This document shows, one piece after another, positions 1-7,349 of a stretch of DNA of 64,000 nucleotides (its first letter is position 1; each line of letters starts with the position of its first letter). Location of the stretch: positions 1 through 64,000 of the forward strand of contig NZ_RHNP01000015.1 in the NCBI RefSeq assembly GCF_003950295.1, written 5' to 3'. Both the position numbers and the translations under genes were made by a program. Origin of the DNA: Loigolactobacillus iwatensis. Its GTDB lineage: Bacteria; Bacillota; Bacilli; Lactobacillales; Lactobacillaceae. A model generated the notes under the pieces. It saw only the letters and a list, made by a program, of their open reading frames with translations. It ran no database searches and was not told the DNA's origin.

Positions 1-77
1 CGAACACAGAAGTTAAGCTTCTTAGCGCCGAGAGTAGTTGGGGGAGCACCCCCTGCGAGGGTAGGACGTTGCCATGC
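1..77 (+). rRNA. rrf: 5S ribosomal RNA, 3' part
   Basis: The first bases match the middle and 3' half of bacterial 5S rRNA: the GAACACAGAAGTTAAGC segment followed by the GGGGGAGCACCCCCTGCGAGG helix region and GTAGGACGTTGCCATGC end. The 5' part lies outside the window. It is followed directly by a tRNA array, the usual end of an rrn operon in lactobacilli. The exact 3' end is estimated. Confidence 0.93.
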
Positions 78-88
78 TATTTGCTTAT

Positions 89-161
89 TCCGGCTTAGCT
101 CAGTTGGTAGAGCACCTGACTGTTAATCAGGTTGTCGTTGGTTCGAGCCCGACAGCCGGAG
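89..161 (+). tRNA. tRNA-Asn (GTT)
   Basis: Cloverleaf with acceptor TCCGGCT/AGCCGGA, anticodon GTT in loop CTGTTAA, T-arm GGTTCGAGCC, discriminator G. CCA is not encoded. First tRNA after the 5S gene. Confidence 0.96.
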
Positions 162-170
162 TTTTTCTGT

Positions 171-261
171 GGAGAGTTGTCCGAGTGGCTGAAGGAGCAT
201 GATTGGAAATCATGTATGCGGGCGCAAACCTGTATCAAGGGTTCGAATCCCTTACTCTCCG
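171..261 (+). tRNA. tRNA-Ser (GGA)
   Basis: Acceptor GGAGAGT/ACTCTCC, anticodon GGA in loop TTGGAAA, and the long variable arm of a class II tRNA (TATGCGGGCGCAAACCTGTA). Discriminator G, no encoded CCA. Confidence 0.96.
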
Positions 262-273
262 TCACGAGATCTC

Positions 274-345
274 GGCCCGTTGGTCAAGTGGTTAAGACAC
301 CGCCCTTTCACGGCGGTAACATGGGTTCAAATCCCGTACGGGTCA
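274..345 (+). tRNA. tRNA-Glu (TTC)
   Basis: Acceptor GGCCCGT/ACGGGTC (one G-U pair), anticodon TTC in loop CTTTCAC, T-arm GGGTTCAAATCCC. Discriminator A, no encoded CCA. Confidence 0.96.
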
Positions 346-351
346 CTTAAT

Positions 352-424
352 GGAGGTTTAGCTCAGCTGGGAGAGCACCTGCCTTACAAGCAGGGGGTCA
401 CAGGTTCGAACCCTGTAATCTCCA
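352..424 (+). tRNA. tRNA-Val (TAC)
   Basis: Acceptor GGAGGTT/AATCTCC (one G-U pair), D-arm GCTCAGCTGGGAGAGC, anticodon TAC in loop CTTACAA, T-arm CAGGTTCGAACCCTG. Discriminator A, no encoded CCA. Confidence 0.96.
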
Positions 425-430
425 TTCCAC

Positions 431-504
431 GGTTCCATGGTCTAGTTGGTTATGACGCCTGCCTGTCACGCAGGAGATCACGGGTTCGAGTCCCGTTGGG
501 ACCG
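431..504 (+). tRNA. tRNA-Asp (GTC)
   Basis: Acceptor GGTTCCA/TGGGACC (one G-U type pair), anticodon GTC in loop CTGTCAC, T-arm CGGGTTCGAGTCCCG, discriminator G. No encoded CCA. Confidence 0.96.
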
Positions 505-515
505 TTTATCATAAT

Positions 516-588
516 GGCTCGGTAGCTCAGTCGGTAGAGCAATGGATTGAAGCTCCATGTGTCGGCAGTTCGATTCTGTCCCGCGCCA
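516..588 (+). tRNA. tRNA-Phe (GAA), acceptor mismatch
   Basis: D-arm GCTCAGTCGGTAGAGC, anticodon GAA in a TGGATTGAAGCTCCA arm, T-arm GGCAGTTCGATTCTGTC, discriminator A. The acceptor is GGCTCGG against CCGCGCC, so the fourth pair is U (519) opposite C (584), a true mismatch. The other six pairs are Watson-Crick and all conserved tRNA bases are present, so the gene is probably functional. Confidence 0.94.
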
Positions 589-593
589 TTTAT

Positions 594-674
594 GGAGGAG
601 TAGCGAAGTGGCTAAACGCGGCGGACTGTAAATCCGCTCCTTCGGGTTCGGTGGTTCGAATCCACTCTCCTCCA
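594..674 (+). tRNA. tRNA-Tyr (GTA)
   Basis: Acceptor GGAGGAG/CTCCTCC, anticodon GTA in loop CTGTAAA, long variable arm (CTCCTTCGGGTTCGG) as expected for bacterial tRNA-Tyr, discriminator A. Confidence 0.96.
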
Positions 675-685
675 TTTTTTATAAT

Positions 686-759
686 AGGGATATAGTTCAA
701 TGGTAGAATAGCGGTCTCCAAAACCGTTGATGTGGGTTCAACTCCTACTATCCCTGCCA
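686..759 (+). tRNA. tRNA-Trp (CCA)
   Basis: Acceptor AGGGATA/TATCCCT, anticodon CCA in loop CTCCAAA, discriminator G at 756. It is followed by CCA at 757-759, so it is the only member of this array whose CCA end appears to be encoded; this may be chance. Confidence 0.95.
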
Positions 760-763
760 TTAT

Positions 764-837
764 GGCGGTAGTGGCGAAGTGGTTAACGCACCGGATTGTG
801 GCTCCGGCACGCGTGGGTTCGATTCCCACCTACCGCC
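764..837 (+). tRNA. tRNA-His (GTG)
   Basis: Acceptor GCGGTAG/CTACCGC extended by the G-1 (764) to C73 (837) pair typical of tRNA-His. Anticodon GTG in loop TTGTGGC. Confidence 0.95.
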
Positions 838-847
838 CTTGTTTTAT

Positions 848-919
848 TGGGATATAGCCAAGTGGTAAGGCAACAGACTTTGACTCTGTCATGCGCTGGT
901 TCGAATCCAGCTATCCCAG
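848..919 (+). tRNA. tRNA-Gln (TTG)
   Basis: Acceptor TGGGATA/TATCCCA, anticodon TTG in loop CTTTGAC, T-arm CTGGTTCGAATCCAG, discriminator G. Confidence 0.96.
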
Positions 920-950
920 TTAGCTTTTATGGGATTTGTTCCTTAAAGAT

Positions 951-1021
951 GGCGGTATAGCCAAGTGGTAAGGCAAAGGTCTGCAAAACCTCTATCACCG
1001 GTTCAAATCCGGTTACCGCCT
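951..1021 (+). tRNA. tRNA-Cys (GCA)
   Basis: Acceptor GGCGGTA/TACCGCC, anticodon GCA in loop CTGCAAA, T-arm CCGGTTCAAATCCGG, discriminator U as usual for tRNA-Cys. Confidence 0.96.
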
Positions 1022-1060
1022 TTTATCTTTTAAGTGGTAATCTACAAAATGGCTTAATAT

Positions 1061-1144
1061 GCCGGTGTGGCGGAATTGGCAGACGCGCTGGATTCAAAAT
1101 CCAGTTCCTTCACGGGAGTATCGGTTCGACCCCGATCACCGGTA
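1061..1144 (+). tRNA. tRNA-Leu (CAA)
   Basis: Class II tRNA with anticodon CAA in loop TTCAAAA and long variable arm (TTCCTTCACGGGAGTAT). Acceptor GCCGGTG/CACCGGT has a first G-U pair; discriminator A. Last gene of the array. Confidence 0.95.
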
Positions 1145-1153
1145 TAGTTAATG

Positions 1154-1189
1154 GATCGATATTTTTGAAAAAATATTGGTCTTTTTTTA
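1154..1189 (+). terminator. Terminator of the rRNA/tRNA operon
   Basis: An inverted repeat GATCGATATTTTT / AAAAATATTGGTC (with G-U pairs) is followed by seven T residues. It lies just after tRNA-Leu, where the operon should end. Confidence 0.75.
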
Positions 1190-1370
1190 TTTCAAAAATT
1201 TGATCTGTTTCACTTTAATTCTGTCAAATTACACTAGGCCTTTAAGTGAATTTGATCTTGGGAAATTGGCTAGATAGTGGTCTGGTCATCGATTAACGAT
1301 GATATAACAAGTGATATTGTAATCAAATAATTGGTTAATTATAATTAGATAACCGTTTGGTTTCTTATCT
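1190..1370. other. AT-rich gene-free spacer
   Basis: No open frame with a ribosome site is visible. There are weak inverted repeats (CATCG-ATTAA-CGATG near 1288; GGTTA/TAACC near 1333-1354) and a direct repeat of AATTTGATCT. I assign no function. Confidence 0.4.
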
Positions 1371-1414
1371 AAATAGTGATCTAATTCATCTAAAAATGAA
1401 TTAGATCACTATTT
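1371..1414. other. Perfect 19-bp hairpin
   Basis: AAATAGTGATCTAATTCAT (1371-1389) pairs perfectly with 1396-1414 across a six-base loop. Neither side is followed by a strong T tract, so it is a weak intrinsic terminator at best; it could also protect the 3' end of a minus-strand transcript that covers the small frame at 1430-1477. Confidence 0.6.
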
Positions 1415-1429
1415 ATTTGGTACCAAGTA

Positions 1430-1477
1430 TTAAGGTGAAAATACATAATTATTTAAATGGCTACCTTTGGGGTCCAT
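1430..1477 (-). CDS. Candidate 15-residue peptide
   Basis: A short minus-strand frame, ATG to TAA, encodes MDPKGSHLNNYVFSP. It is preceded by AAAGGAG at ideal spacing (seven bases) and followed by a perfect 19-bp hairpin. The same AAGGAGC is however the 3' arm of an inverted repeat followed by TTTTGT, which reads equally well as a terminator of the gene upstream (1564-2070). The frame may therefore be accidental, or its ribosome site may be masked by the hairpin. I recognise no family. There is no signal peptide or cysteine pattern of a bacteriocin. Confidence 0.3.
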   Translation of the reverse strand: MDPKGSHLNNYVFSP

Positions 1478-1538
1478 ACAAAAGCTCCTTTCTAAATAAA
1501 CAGACCGAAATTATTTGTCTGTCTACCTAGAAGGGAGC
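1478..1538 (-). terminator. Terminator-like hairpin overlapping a Shine-Dalgarno
   Basis: On the minus strand GCTCCCTTCTA (1538-1528) can pair with TAGAAAGGAGC (1494-1484), 10 of 11 positions, and TTTTGT follows. Inside lies a second hairpin ACAGAC/GTCTGT (1500-1505 with 1517-1522). CCTAGA (1526-1531) can alternatively pair with TCTAGG (1544-1549), which would free the 3' arm. It is most simply the terminator of the HmoB-like gene; the alternative pairing and the buried ribosome site make a regulatory role possible. Confidence 0.55.
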
Positions 1539-1563
1539 ATATCTCTAGGATTCTTATTTTAGA

Positions 1564-2070
1564 TTAATTTGTTTGTTCAAGTGTATAGGTTGTTTGGTGA
1601 AATTGTTGAATATTTGGGCCGGCCTGCAAATAAGGTAGTAATGGGGAAAAATCCTGTGAATTGCGCCAATTAAAGTAGTCGGCTTCACGTTGCCAAATTG
1701 ATAGAATAACAAATTGAATTTGCGGTGCGTCTAATCGTAGTAAAAATAAGCTATTAAGACCGATAAAGCCGGCCGCTTGGTTACCAACCCGATCAAATTG
1801 TGATTGAAATACTTTGACGGCATCTTCAGAAGGAAACGTGAAATACATGAAATTAAAGAAGCCACTAAATTCTTGTTTGCCTAAATGTTGGCGAACAGAA
1901 TAAGAAATTGGACTATTAAAAAAATTTTCTTGACCCGAAACGTCAAGTAATTGAAAATCATTAGTGGATTCTGCAGGTCGTAATAGTAATAAGTTTCGTT
2001 GAGGTTCACGATCGAAATAGTCAGTTAAGATATCCTGTGAACCAAATGTTGCCTGAATTTTTTTTAGCAT
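1564..2070 (-). CDS. HmoB-like antibiotic biosynthesis monooxygenase family protein
   Basis: A 168-residue protein with the size and layout of the HmoB/YhgC type: a variable N-terminal half and a C-terminal dimeric alpha-beta barrel (ABM) domain, from about residue 65, with the typical FNFMYFTFPSEDAVKVFQSQF strand-helix run, split here only for description. Bacillus HmoB degrades haem; whether this protein does is not shown, since many lactobacilli make no haem. The start has a strong AAGGAGG site six bases upstream. It is a single-gene unit with a hairpin behind it, divergent from the hydrolase gene at 2226. The family call is sound; the enzymatic role is open. Confidence 0.7.
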   Translation of the reverse strand: MLKKIQATFGSQDILTDYFDREPQRNLLLLRPAESTNDFQLLDVSGQENFFNSPISYSVRQHLGKQEFSGFFNFMYFTFPSEDAVKVFQSQFDRVGNQAAGFIGLNSLFLLRLDAPQIQFVILSIWQREADYFNWRNSQDFSPLLPYLQAGPNIQQFHQTTYTLEQTN

Positions 2071-2225
2071 AATAATTCCTCCTTGAGTATAAATAATTAC
2101 TCCACTTACATTATAACGTGATTTCTTTTAATTAGTGTAGTAAATACAAGCACTTTGTATTTTGTCTTGCCACTAGAACGTTGTAAGATAGAGGTAAAGT
2201 AAATTTATTAAATGGAGGCTTTATT

Positions 2226-2966
2226 ATGAAATTGACTGTACTTGGATTTTACGGTGGCTATCCTTATAAAGGGGTGGGAACCAGTGCTTATTTGCTACAA
2301 ACAACTGACTATAATTTATTACTTGATTGCGGTAGCGGAGCCCTTTTAAGTCTCCAAAAGCATTTGGACCCACTGCAGCTAAACGCGGTAGTTCTGAGTC
2401 ATTATCACCATGATCACATTGCTGACGTTGGAGTATTGCAGTATTATTGGCAGTTACATCAGGGTAAAAAGCGTGAAGCTGAGTTGCCAATTTACGGACA
2501 CACGGCCGACCCATTGCATTTTGCGGCGTTAACTTTACCTGGCGTTACACAAGGTGAAGGCTATACAGCAGGACAAGCAACAAAATTAGGGCCATTCTCA
2601 TTGACTTTTTTACCAACTGTTCATCCAGTGCCAGCTTATGCCATAAGGATTGTTGAAGTCAAAACTGGCGCAACGCTAGTCTATACGGCAGATACGGCTT
2701 ATTTTCCTGAACTTGTTGAATTTGCTAAGGGTGCTGACTGGCTAATTACGGATACTAATTTCTTACAAGCAAAAACTGGAAAAATTGCACACATGACGTC
2801 GGCCCAATCTGGTTTAGTGGCTAAGACGGCCGGTGTTGAGCACTTATTAATCAGTCATCTGCCCCAGGATACTGACTTACAACAGTTATTGACCGAAACC
2901 CAGGCAGCGGCCGGCAATGATTGCCAAGTTGTTCGAGCCGAACAAGGACTTCAAATTAAATTATAG
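2226..2966 (+). CDS. Metallo-beta-lactamase-fold hydrolase (YhfI-like)
   Basis: A 246-residue MBL-fold protein. The metal-binding HYHHDH motif is at residues 59-64, preceded by the LLLDCGSG strand at 31-38, and later metal ligands appear as VHPV, YTADT and SHLP. This order is that of the RNase Z-like YhfI group of small cytosolic hydrolases, whose substrate is not firmly known. It lacks the flexible arm of true tRNase Z. GGAGG lies upstream of the ATG. It stands alone between the divergent HmoB-like gene and spx. The substrate is unknown. Confidence 0.8.
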   Translation: MKLTVLGFYGGYPYKGVGTSAYLLQTTDYNLLLDCGSGALLSLQKHLDPLQLNAVVLSHYHHDHIADVGVLQYYWQLHQGKKREAELPIYGHTADPLHFAALTLPGVTQGEGYTAGQATKLGPFSLTFLPTVHPVPAYAIRIVEVKTGATLVYTADTAYFPELVEFAKGADWLITDTNFLQAKTGKIAHMTSAQSGLVAKTAGVEHLLISHLPQDTDLQQLLTETQAAAGNDCQVVRAEQGLQIKL

Positions 2967-3143
2967 TTTTAAATCAAGTAATATTCTTTAGTTGCGTTTT
3001 TGGACTATCATGTCAATATTAATAATAAATATTTATCTTATATGATATAGATTTTTACTATGAAATCGCTTATACTATTCCTTGAAGACAACCAATTAAT
3101 AGCTATTAAGGCTAAATTGAACTTTGACGAAGGGGCGAATAGA

Positions 3144-3542
3144 ATGGTAACACTTTATACATCCCCAAGCTGTACTTCCTGTCGTAAGGCTCGTACATGG
3201 CTTGCGGTACATGATATTCCATTTACTGAACGCAATATTTTCGCTAAACCACTTGAAGTTGCCGAAATAAAGGAAATTTTGCGCATGACTGAGCGGGGAA
3301 CAGAAGAGATTATTTCAACGCGATCTAAGGCCTTTCAAGAATTACAATTAGATTTGATGACATTGTCGTTAAGCCAATTAATTGCACTAATTGCTAAATA
3401 TCCAGGTCTGTTGCGCCGGCCAATAATCATGGATGATCGGCGTTTACAGGTTGGTTACAATGAAGATGAAATTCGACGTTTCTTACCGCGTGAAGTCCGC
3501 GCAATAGAATTAAAAAAGGCTCAAATATTAGCAGGATTATAA
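3144..3542 (+). CDS. spx: Transcriptional regulator Spx
   Basis: A 132-residue ArsC-family protein. I chose the ATG at 3144, preceded by AAGGGGC, because it gives the usual Spx N-terminus ([10 protein letters not shown]) and length; an upstream in-frame ATG at 3060 would add 28 unrelated residues. The redox CxxC switch is C10-TS-C13, and the RRPI segment near residue 90 is the conserved Spx motif that separates it from arsenate reductases. Spx binds the RNA polymerase alpha C-terminal domain and activates thiol-stress genes. The neighbourhood (mecA, coiA, spxH-like gene) matches the Bacillus spx region, where SpxH and ClpXP control Spx stability. Confidence 0.92.
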   Translation: MVTLYTSPSCTSCRKARTWLAVHDIPFTERNIFAKPLEVAEIKEILRMTERGTEEIISTRSKAFQELQLDLMTLSLSQLIALIAKYPGLLRRPIIMDDRRLQVGYNEDEIRRFLPREVRAIELKKAQILAGL

Positions 3543-3608
3543 AAAAATAATTTTTAAATTTAATTTATCTAGGTTGAAATTGATAATACGTTTTTAGTAG
3601 CGATTAAT

Positions 3609-3779
3609 CTAGGGAGTGTTTAGTACATTTATTAGTATTCATTAAGCTAATTTAGTGTAAACGCACTTGAAAAAGTGGCTTCCTGTGCTTGCCATGTTTC
3701 AACTTGCCGAATTGTGCCGTAGTTGAATGACAACGTTAGTAATGCTCGGGCCCTAGGCGCTATTCCGGACATCCCCTAG
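3609..3779 (+). repeat. Dispersed repeat family A, copy 1
   Basis: An intergenic element framed by CTAGGG (3609) and CCCTAG (3774-3779). It holds the family core TTTATTAGTATT...CTAATTTAGTGTAAACG followed by the hairpin CACTT-GAAA-AAGTG (3664-3677). It shares a GTAGTTGAATGACAACG stretch and a ATTCCGGAC end with copy 2. No protein frame. It lies between spx and mecA. Confidence 0.7.
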
Positions 3780-3796
3780 AATTATTTAACTTAATG

Positions 3797-3836
3797 AAAG
3801 AGAAGTGAGGTTAATAACCGTGCTTCTCTCTTTGTT
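3797..3836 (+). terminator. Possible terminator between spx and mecA
   Basis: AGAGAAG and CTTCTCT arms enclose a loop of about 20 bases and are followed by TTTGTTT. It lies downstream of spx and of repeat copy 1. The rest of the 3543-4045 spacer holds no gene. Confidence 0.45.
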
Positions 3837-3970
3837 TACTGACGATCAATTTAATTAACCAATATCTGTTTCAACGATGATCTGGTTAAATTTCATTAAA
3901 AGCGCTTTATTACTTATGTTTCTTGACGTAATCAGTTACTATAAATACCCGAATGAATCAGTTGTGTTAC

Positions 3971-3998
3971 TTTACAAACTAGTATTTTCAGGTACAAT
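3971..3998 (+). promoter_or_regulatory. Promoter of mecA
   Basis: TTTACA (3971-3976) and TACAAT (3993-3998) with a 16-base spacer form a good sigma-A promoter about 50 bases before the mecA start. Confidence 0.6.
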
Positions 3999-4045
3999 AT
4001 ATTTGTATAGTTTTACCTGAATTTGGGAAGCGGGGTGCAACAATC

Positions 4046-4738
4046 ATGGAAATGGAACGAATTAACGAAAATACGATTCGAGTCTTGCTAAAAAATGAGG
4101 ATCTGACTGAGCGGGGCATTACCGTACTTGATTTATTAGGTAATCATAAACAGATTGAAAATTTCTTTTACTCAATTCTTGAGGAAGTTGACACCGATCA
4201 TCAATTCCAATCAAATGACGCTGTGACCTTTCAGGTTTTGCCGAATAAGAATGGTTTGGAATTATTCATCAGTAAAAACGCGCCGGCTAACGGCACGCCA
4301 ATTAATGATCTTAGTGATACTGACCATGAGGCTGTTTCGGATATATTAAAAAAACAACTATTGGCGCGAGATGATAATGGGCAGCAGGAGAGTTCGGCGG
4401 CTGATTCAGATGATGAGTATGGTACTTACCTGAATGATCCTGATACACCGACTAAAGAAATTGTTTTAAAATTACATGATTTTGAAGATATGGTTCAATT
4501 GGCTAAGATTCTACACTTGGATGGTGCAATTTCTAATTTATATCGTTACAAGGATTCCTTCTACCTACACTTAATTTTCTTCGTCGATGAGACGTCTGAA
4601 TCTTCAGTTAAGGATGAAATTGCTATTGCAATGGAATATGCGGATAAAACGACTGTTACGCCAGATGTCCTTTCCGAATATGGTAAGCGTATTATGGAAA
4701 AGAGTGCTTTAGAGTTAACTCGGTATTACTTTAAATAG
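4046..4738 (+). CDS. mecA: Adaptor protein MecA
   Basis: A 230-residue protein with the standard MecA plan: N-terminal target-binding domain opening with MEMERINENTIRVLLKNEDL, an acidic low-complexity linker at about 105-130 (QQESSAADSDDEYGTY), and a C-terminal ClpC-binding domain. In Bacillus MecA delivers ComK and other proteins to ClpCP; in lactobacilli without ComK it is presumed to serve ClpC generally. It is followed by its own terminator and then coiA, the same order as in Bacillus. Confidence 0.93.
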   Translation: MEMERINENTIRVLLKNEDLTERGITVLDLLGNHKQIENFFYSILEEVDTDHQFQSNDAVTFQVLPNKNGLELFISKNAPANGTPINDLSDTDHEAVSDILKKQLLARDDNGQQESSAADSDDEYGTYLNDPDTPTKEIVLKLHDFEDMVQLAKILHLDGAISNLYRYKDSFYLHLIFFVDETSESSVKDEIAIAMEYADKTTVTPDVLSEYGKRIMEKSALELTRYYFK

Positions 4739-4814
4739 TCTAACAATTTTGGAGAGTGTGACTAAGGCAAGTTTGAGTATTGGTCTTTGCTTTCATTGGA
4801 ATAGTTAAAATTAT

Positions 4815-4866
4815 AAATAGGTATTGTGACAAAATTTATTTTTTGGCACAACGCCTATTTTTTTAT
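4815..4866 (+). terminator. Terminator of mecA
   Basis: AAATAGGTATTGTG pairs with GCACAACGCCTATTT and is followed by a run of seven T. Confidence 0.75.
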
Positions 4867-4902
4867 CCACTTTACGGAGTTTATTCATAAAGGGATGAGA
4901 AT

Positions 4903-6009
4903 ATGTTAATTGCAAAATTCGAGGACGGTACACTCTGTTACGCTAATCAATACACTAGTGCCGAGTTACAAGAGATTAGACGGCAGCATCAATTTTACTG
5001 TCCGAGTTGTGCTGCTAAAGTAACATTGCGCGTGGGAGCGTCTAAAATTGCTCATTTTGCTCACCAAAATAAGTGTACTAGTGGTAATGAGGGGGAAACC
5101 AGTGAGCACTTGGCTGGCAAGCTTTTTTTATTTGGCTATTGTCAAAGGCAAGGGTGGACCTGTGCACTAGAGGCCTTTTTACCCAAGTTACAACAACGGC
5201 CTGATATTTTGGTCACCTTGCCTCAGGTTAAAATAGCCTTGGAATTTCAGTGTAGTCCAATTTCCATTAAGCAATTATACAAACGGACAGAAATGTACCG
5301 CCAAAATGGGTACCAAGTTTATTGGTTACTTGGTAGGCGGTACCACGATTTACGTCACTGGTCAGCAAAGAAACGGGCATTTTTGCGTTATTCTAAGCAA
5401 GCCGGTTTCCACTTATTTTTATTGGAGGCCGTTCAAAAAAGGCTTTGGTTAGTCCATCACGTCCGGCAGTATGGTGTACCAATTAAAGTGAGCTATCAAC
5501 GTCAGCGTTTTTTGGACAATTCGTTTGTAGTAACGAATCACCGGCCGCCAGCTAATGCCGTTGTGATTGAGGCCCAAACTATTTATAAGCAACTATATCG
5601 GGGGGCACCAAACGTGCAAGGGTTACAGGCGACTTGTTATCTTGCGGGGCACCATCTAGCAGGGGCTCCTTGGGCGTGTCATTCAACTTGGCCGACACCG
5701 CCAGTTCACCGGGAGTCGGCCTTTAATTTACGGGTCCGGTTACTCCTGTTCTGCGAGAAGAAAGTTGAATTAACTGATGTGCAGGTTACTTCATTTTGCC
5801 GGCAGCACAAACCGTGTTTTTTTGAGCTACCATTATTAACCAAAACGCAAAGAAATTATTGGCAGCAACAAGTTGTTCGACTACTTTTAGCTGAATTTAG
5901 TCAATTTGGTTTCTTAAAAAGAACAATTTTCGGGTGGCAAATTTGCTGCTTACCAATTTGGTATCCTGATTATTTTTCCAAGTTAAAAATGTTAAAAAGA
6001 CTAGAATAG
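4903..6009 (+). CDS. coiA: Competence protein CoiA
   Basis: A 368-residue CoiA family protein. The N-terminus carries a CPSC zinc-finger-like pair (near residue 34) and HFAH, then the nuclease-like core with RPDILV and ALEFQCS, resembling the PD-(D/E)xK fold. CoiA is a late competence protein needed for transformation in streptococci, acting after DNA uptake with RecA/DprA. AAGGGATGAG precedes the start. Together with comFA, comFC, cinA and recA in this window it indicates a genome with many late competence genes; uptake machinery is not within this window. Confidence 0.9.
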   Translation: MLIAKFEDGTLCYANQYTSAELQEIRRQHQFYCPSCAAKVTLRVGASKIAHFAHQNKCTSGNEGETSEHLAGKLFLFGYCQRQGWTCALEAFLPKLQQRPDILVTLPQVKIALEFQCSPISIKQLYKRTEMYRQNGYQVYWLLGRRYHDLRHWSAKKRAFLRYSKQAGFHLFLLEAVQKRLWLVHHVRQYGVPIKVSYQRQRFLDNSFVVTNHRPPANAVVIEAQTIYKQLYRGAPNVQGLQATCYLAGHHLAGAPWACHSTWPTPPVHRESAFNLRVRLLLFCEKKVELTDVQVTSFCRQHKPCFFELPLLTKTQRNYWQQQVVRLLLAEFSQFGFLKRTIFGWQICCLPIWYPDYFSKLKMLKRLE

Positions 6010-6167
6010 CCCTGCCAATCTGTATTTGTCATATATTCTGGCGGTAAAATTGATAGGTCCTCACAATCGTTATTACAAATTAGTTTGAGTTCTTTAACGA
6101 TTTACGCGAAATACTAGTTTTTTATTATAATATTACCTGAATAAGCCTATTTTATAGTACATAAAAA

Positions 6168-6213
6168 CCTAGCACTAATATCCAAGTTTGACTCAGATAC
6201 CAGTACTAGGTTA
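6168..6213 (+). terminator. Hairpin downstream of coiA
   Basis: ACCTAGCACT and AGTACTAGGT form a ten-base stem with one mismatch around a loop of about 25 bases. The following sequence is TTAATTAG without a clear T tract, so it is only a candidate terminator. Confidence 0.4.
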
Positions 6214-6219
6214 ATTAGC

Positions 6220-6558
6220 GAATGGTTGGAAACACCTTTATTAGTATTTTTCTGATTTATTTGGTGTAAACGTGCTTGAAAAAGCAGTTCTTTGCGGTGA
6301 CCGGGACGAACTTAATATGGACTTTGTATTTGTAACTGTGTTCCATGGCTTTTGCCACAAGAATAAACAACATTCGTAGCATCAAAAGTTATTTGTGTCA
6401 TTTGCAAATAACTAACTGTAATTGCGAGAAGTAGTAGTTGAATGGACAACGCAGGGAACAGCAAGATTATGAGCGTACTTGGCTGTAATTCGGACTTCGG
6501 TCCATTTTAGTCCGTAGTAAGCCTTAAAAATTTAACCGCCCTTTCAAACACGCCCTAG
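6220..6558 (+). repeat. Dispersed repeat family A, copy 2 (long form)
   Basis: Left end GGTTGGAAACACC, then the core TTTATTAGTATTTTTCTG...TTTGGTGTAAACG and hairpin TGCTT-GAAA-AAGCA (6273-6286). The right end CTTTCAAACACGCCCTAG is an inverted counterpart of the GGG-GTGTTTGAAA ends of other copies. About 340 bp, roughly twice copy 1, with extra internal sequence and no protein frame. It fills most of the coiA to spxH spacer. Confidence 0.65.
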
Positions 6559-6563
6559 ATGGA

Positions 6564-7196
6564 TTAAAGTGTATGCAGCTTGTGTGATTTATCAGTGAGA
6601 TTTGGCCGACCTAAGGCAGTTACTCCCGCAAGATTACCATCACAAACTTGATTTAGTAAATCAAATGATTGGCAGTCCTCAATTAGAATTCCATAATCTT
6701 GTTCCGGATTGTCGTAGTTGAAGATTACTGTTGACGGGTGCGTTTGAATGTTCATTTCGCAAGCGACGTGTTGATCGGATTCAAAACTTTCCTTAGCTAA
6801 AGCAGATTGGCGATCTTCTAGAAACATGTCAACGTCAAGCTTATTGGTCTCAGCCAATTGTTTGATCAAGTCAGTAGAATAGCTATAGTGATCAAAATTG
6901 AGGGCTGATTGCAGACCAATTAGGAAATTCTGGCCCCGGCGCTTTCCCTGAAATAGCGCCGCCTTATAATCTAATGAGGCTTGGTAAATGGTTTGAAAAA
7001 CTTGATTTCGCAGTTGAAGATTATGGCTATCAAGATTTTGATGTAGCATGATATCTTTGATCGTATTTAAATTAACTAGCGGTAAAAATTGGTAATGAAT
7101 TTTTTCGGAGCGTGCACTAACAAGTTCCAACACGGAATTTTCAGCCGCCAAGCAATGTTCGCCGATTGGATTAACAAATAAATAGACTTCTAACAC
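6564..7196 (-). CDS. spxH: DsbA-family ClpXP adaptor SpxH/YjbH-like protein
   Basis: A protein of about 211 residues with the thioredoxin/DsbA-like fold of YjbH (SpxH), which in Bacillus delivers Spx to ClpXP. I prefer the GTG start at 7196, which follows GGGGGA at good spacing and gives the family N-terminus MLEVYLFVNP; an ATG at 7211 has no ribosome site. The active-site region is NPIGEHC with a single cysteine (C15), lacking the first cysteine of a CxxC pair. The order coiA-spxH-CYTH-relQ is that of Bacillus yjbF-yjbH-yjbK-yjbM, though here this gene points back towards coiA. The adaptor role is inferred from family and synteny. Confidence 0.78.
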   Translation of the reverse strand: MLEVYLFVNPIGEHCLAAENSVLELVSARSEKIHYQFLPLVNLNTIKDIMLHQNLDSHNLQLRNQVFQTIYQASLDYKAALFQGKRRGQNFLIGLQSALNFDHYSYSTDLIKQLAETNKLDVDMFLEDRQSALAKESFESDQHVACEMNIQTHPSTVIFNYDNPEQDYGILIEDCQSFDLLNQVCDGNLAGVTALGRPNLTDKSHKLHTL

Positions 7197-7349
7197 GATT
7201 GTGTCCCCCATAATCTAACAAAAAATTTCAATTAAAAATAAATTAGTCAACGTCATTTCTAATATTCATAGTAACAAATCATGGCGAATTTTCAATCAAA
7301 ATGCTCAGACAGTGAACTTTACATGTAAACGTTGGGTATTAAGAGATAA

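Noticed and set aside
132-829. Open frames across the tRNA array on both strands
   Set aside because: They read through tRNA genes and are artefacts.
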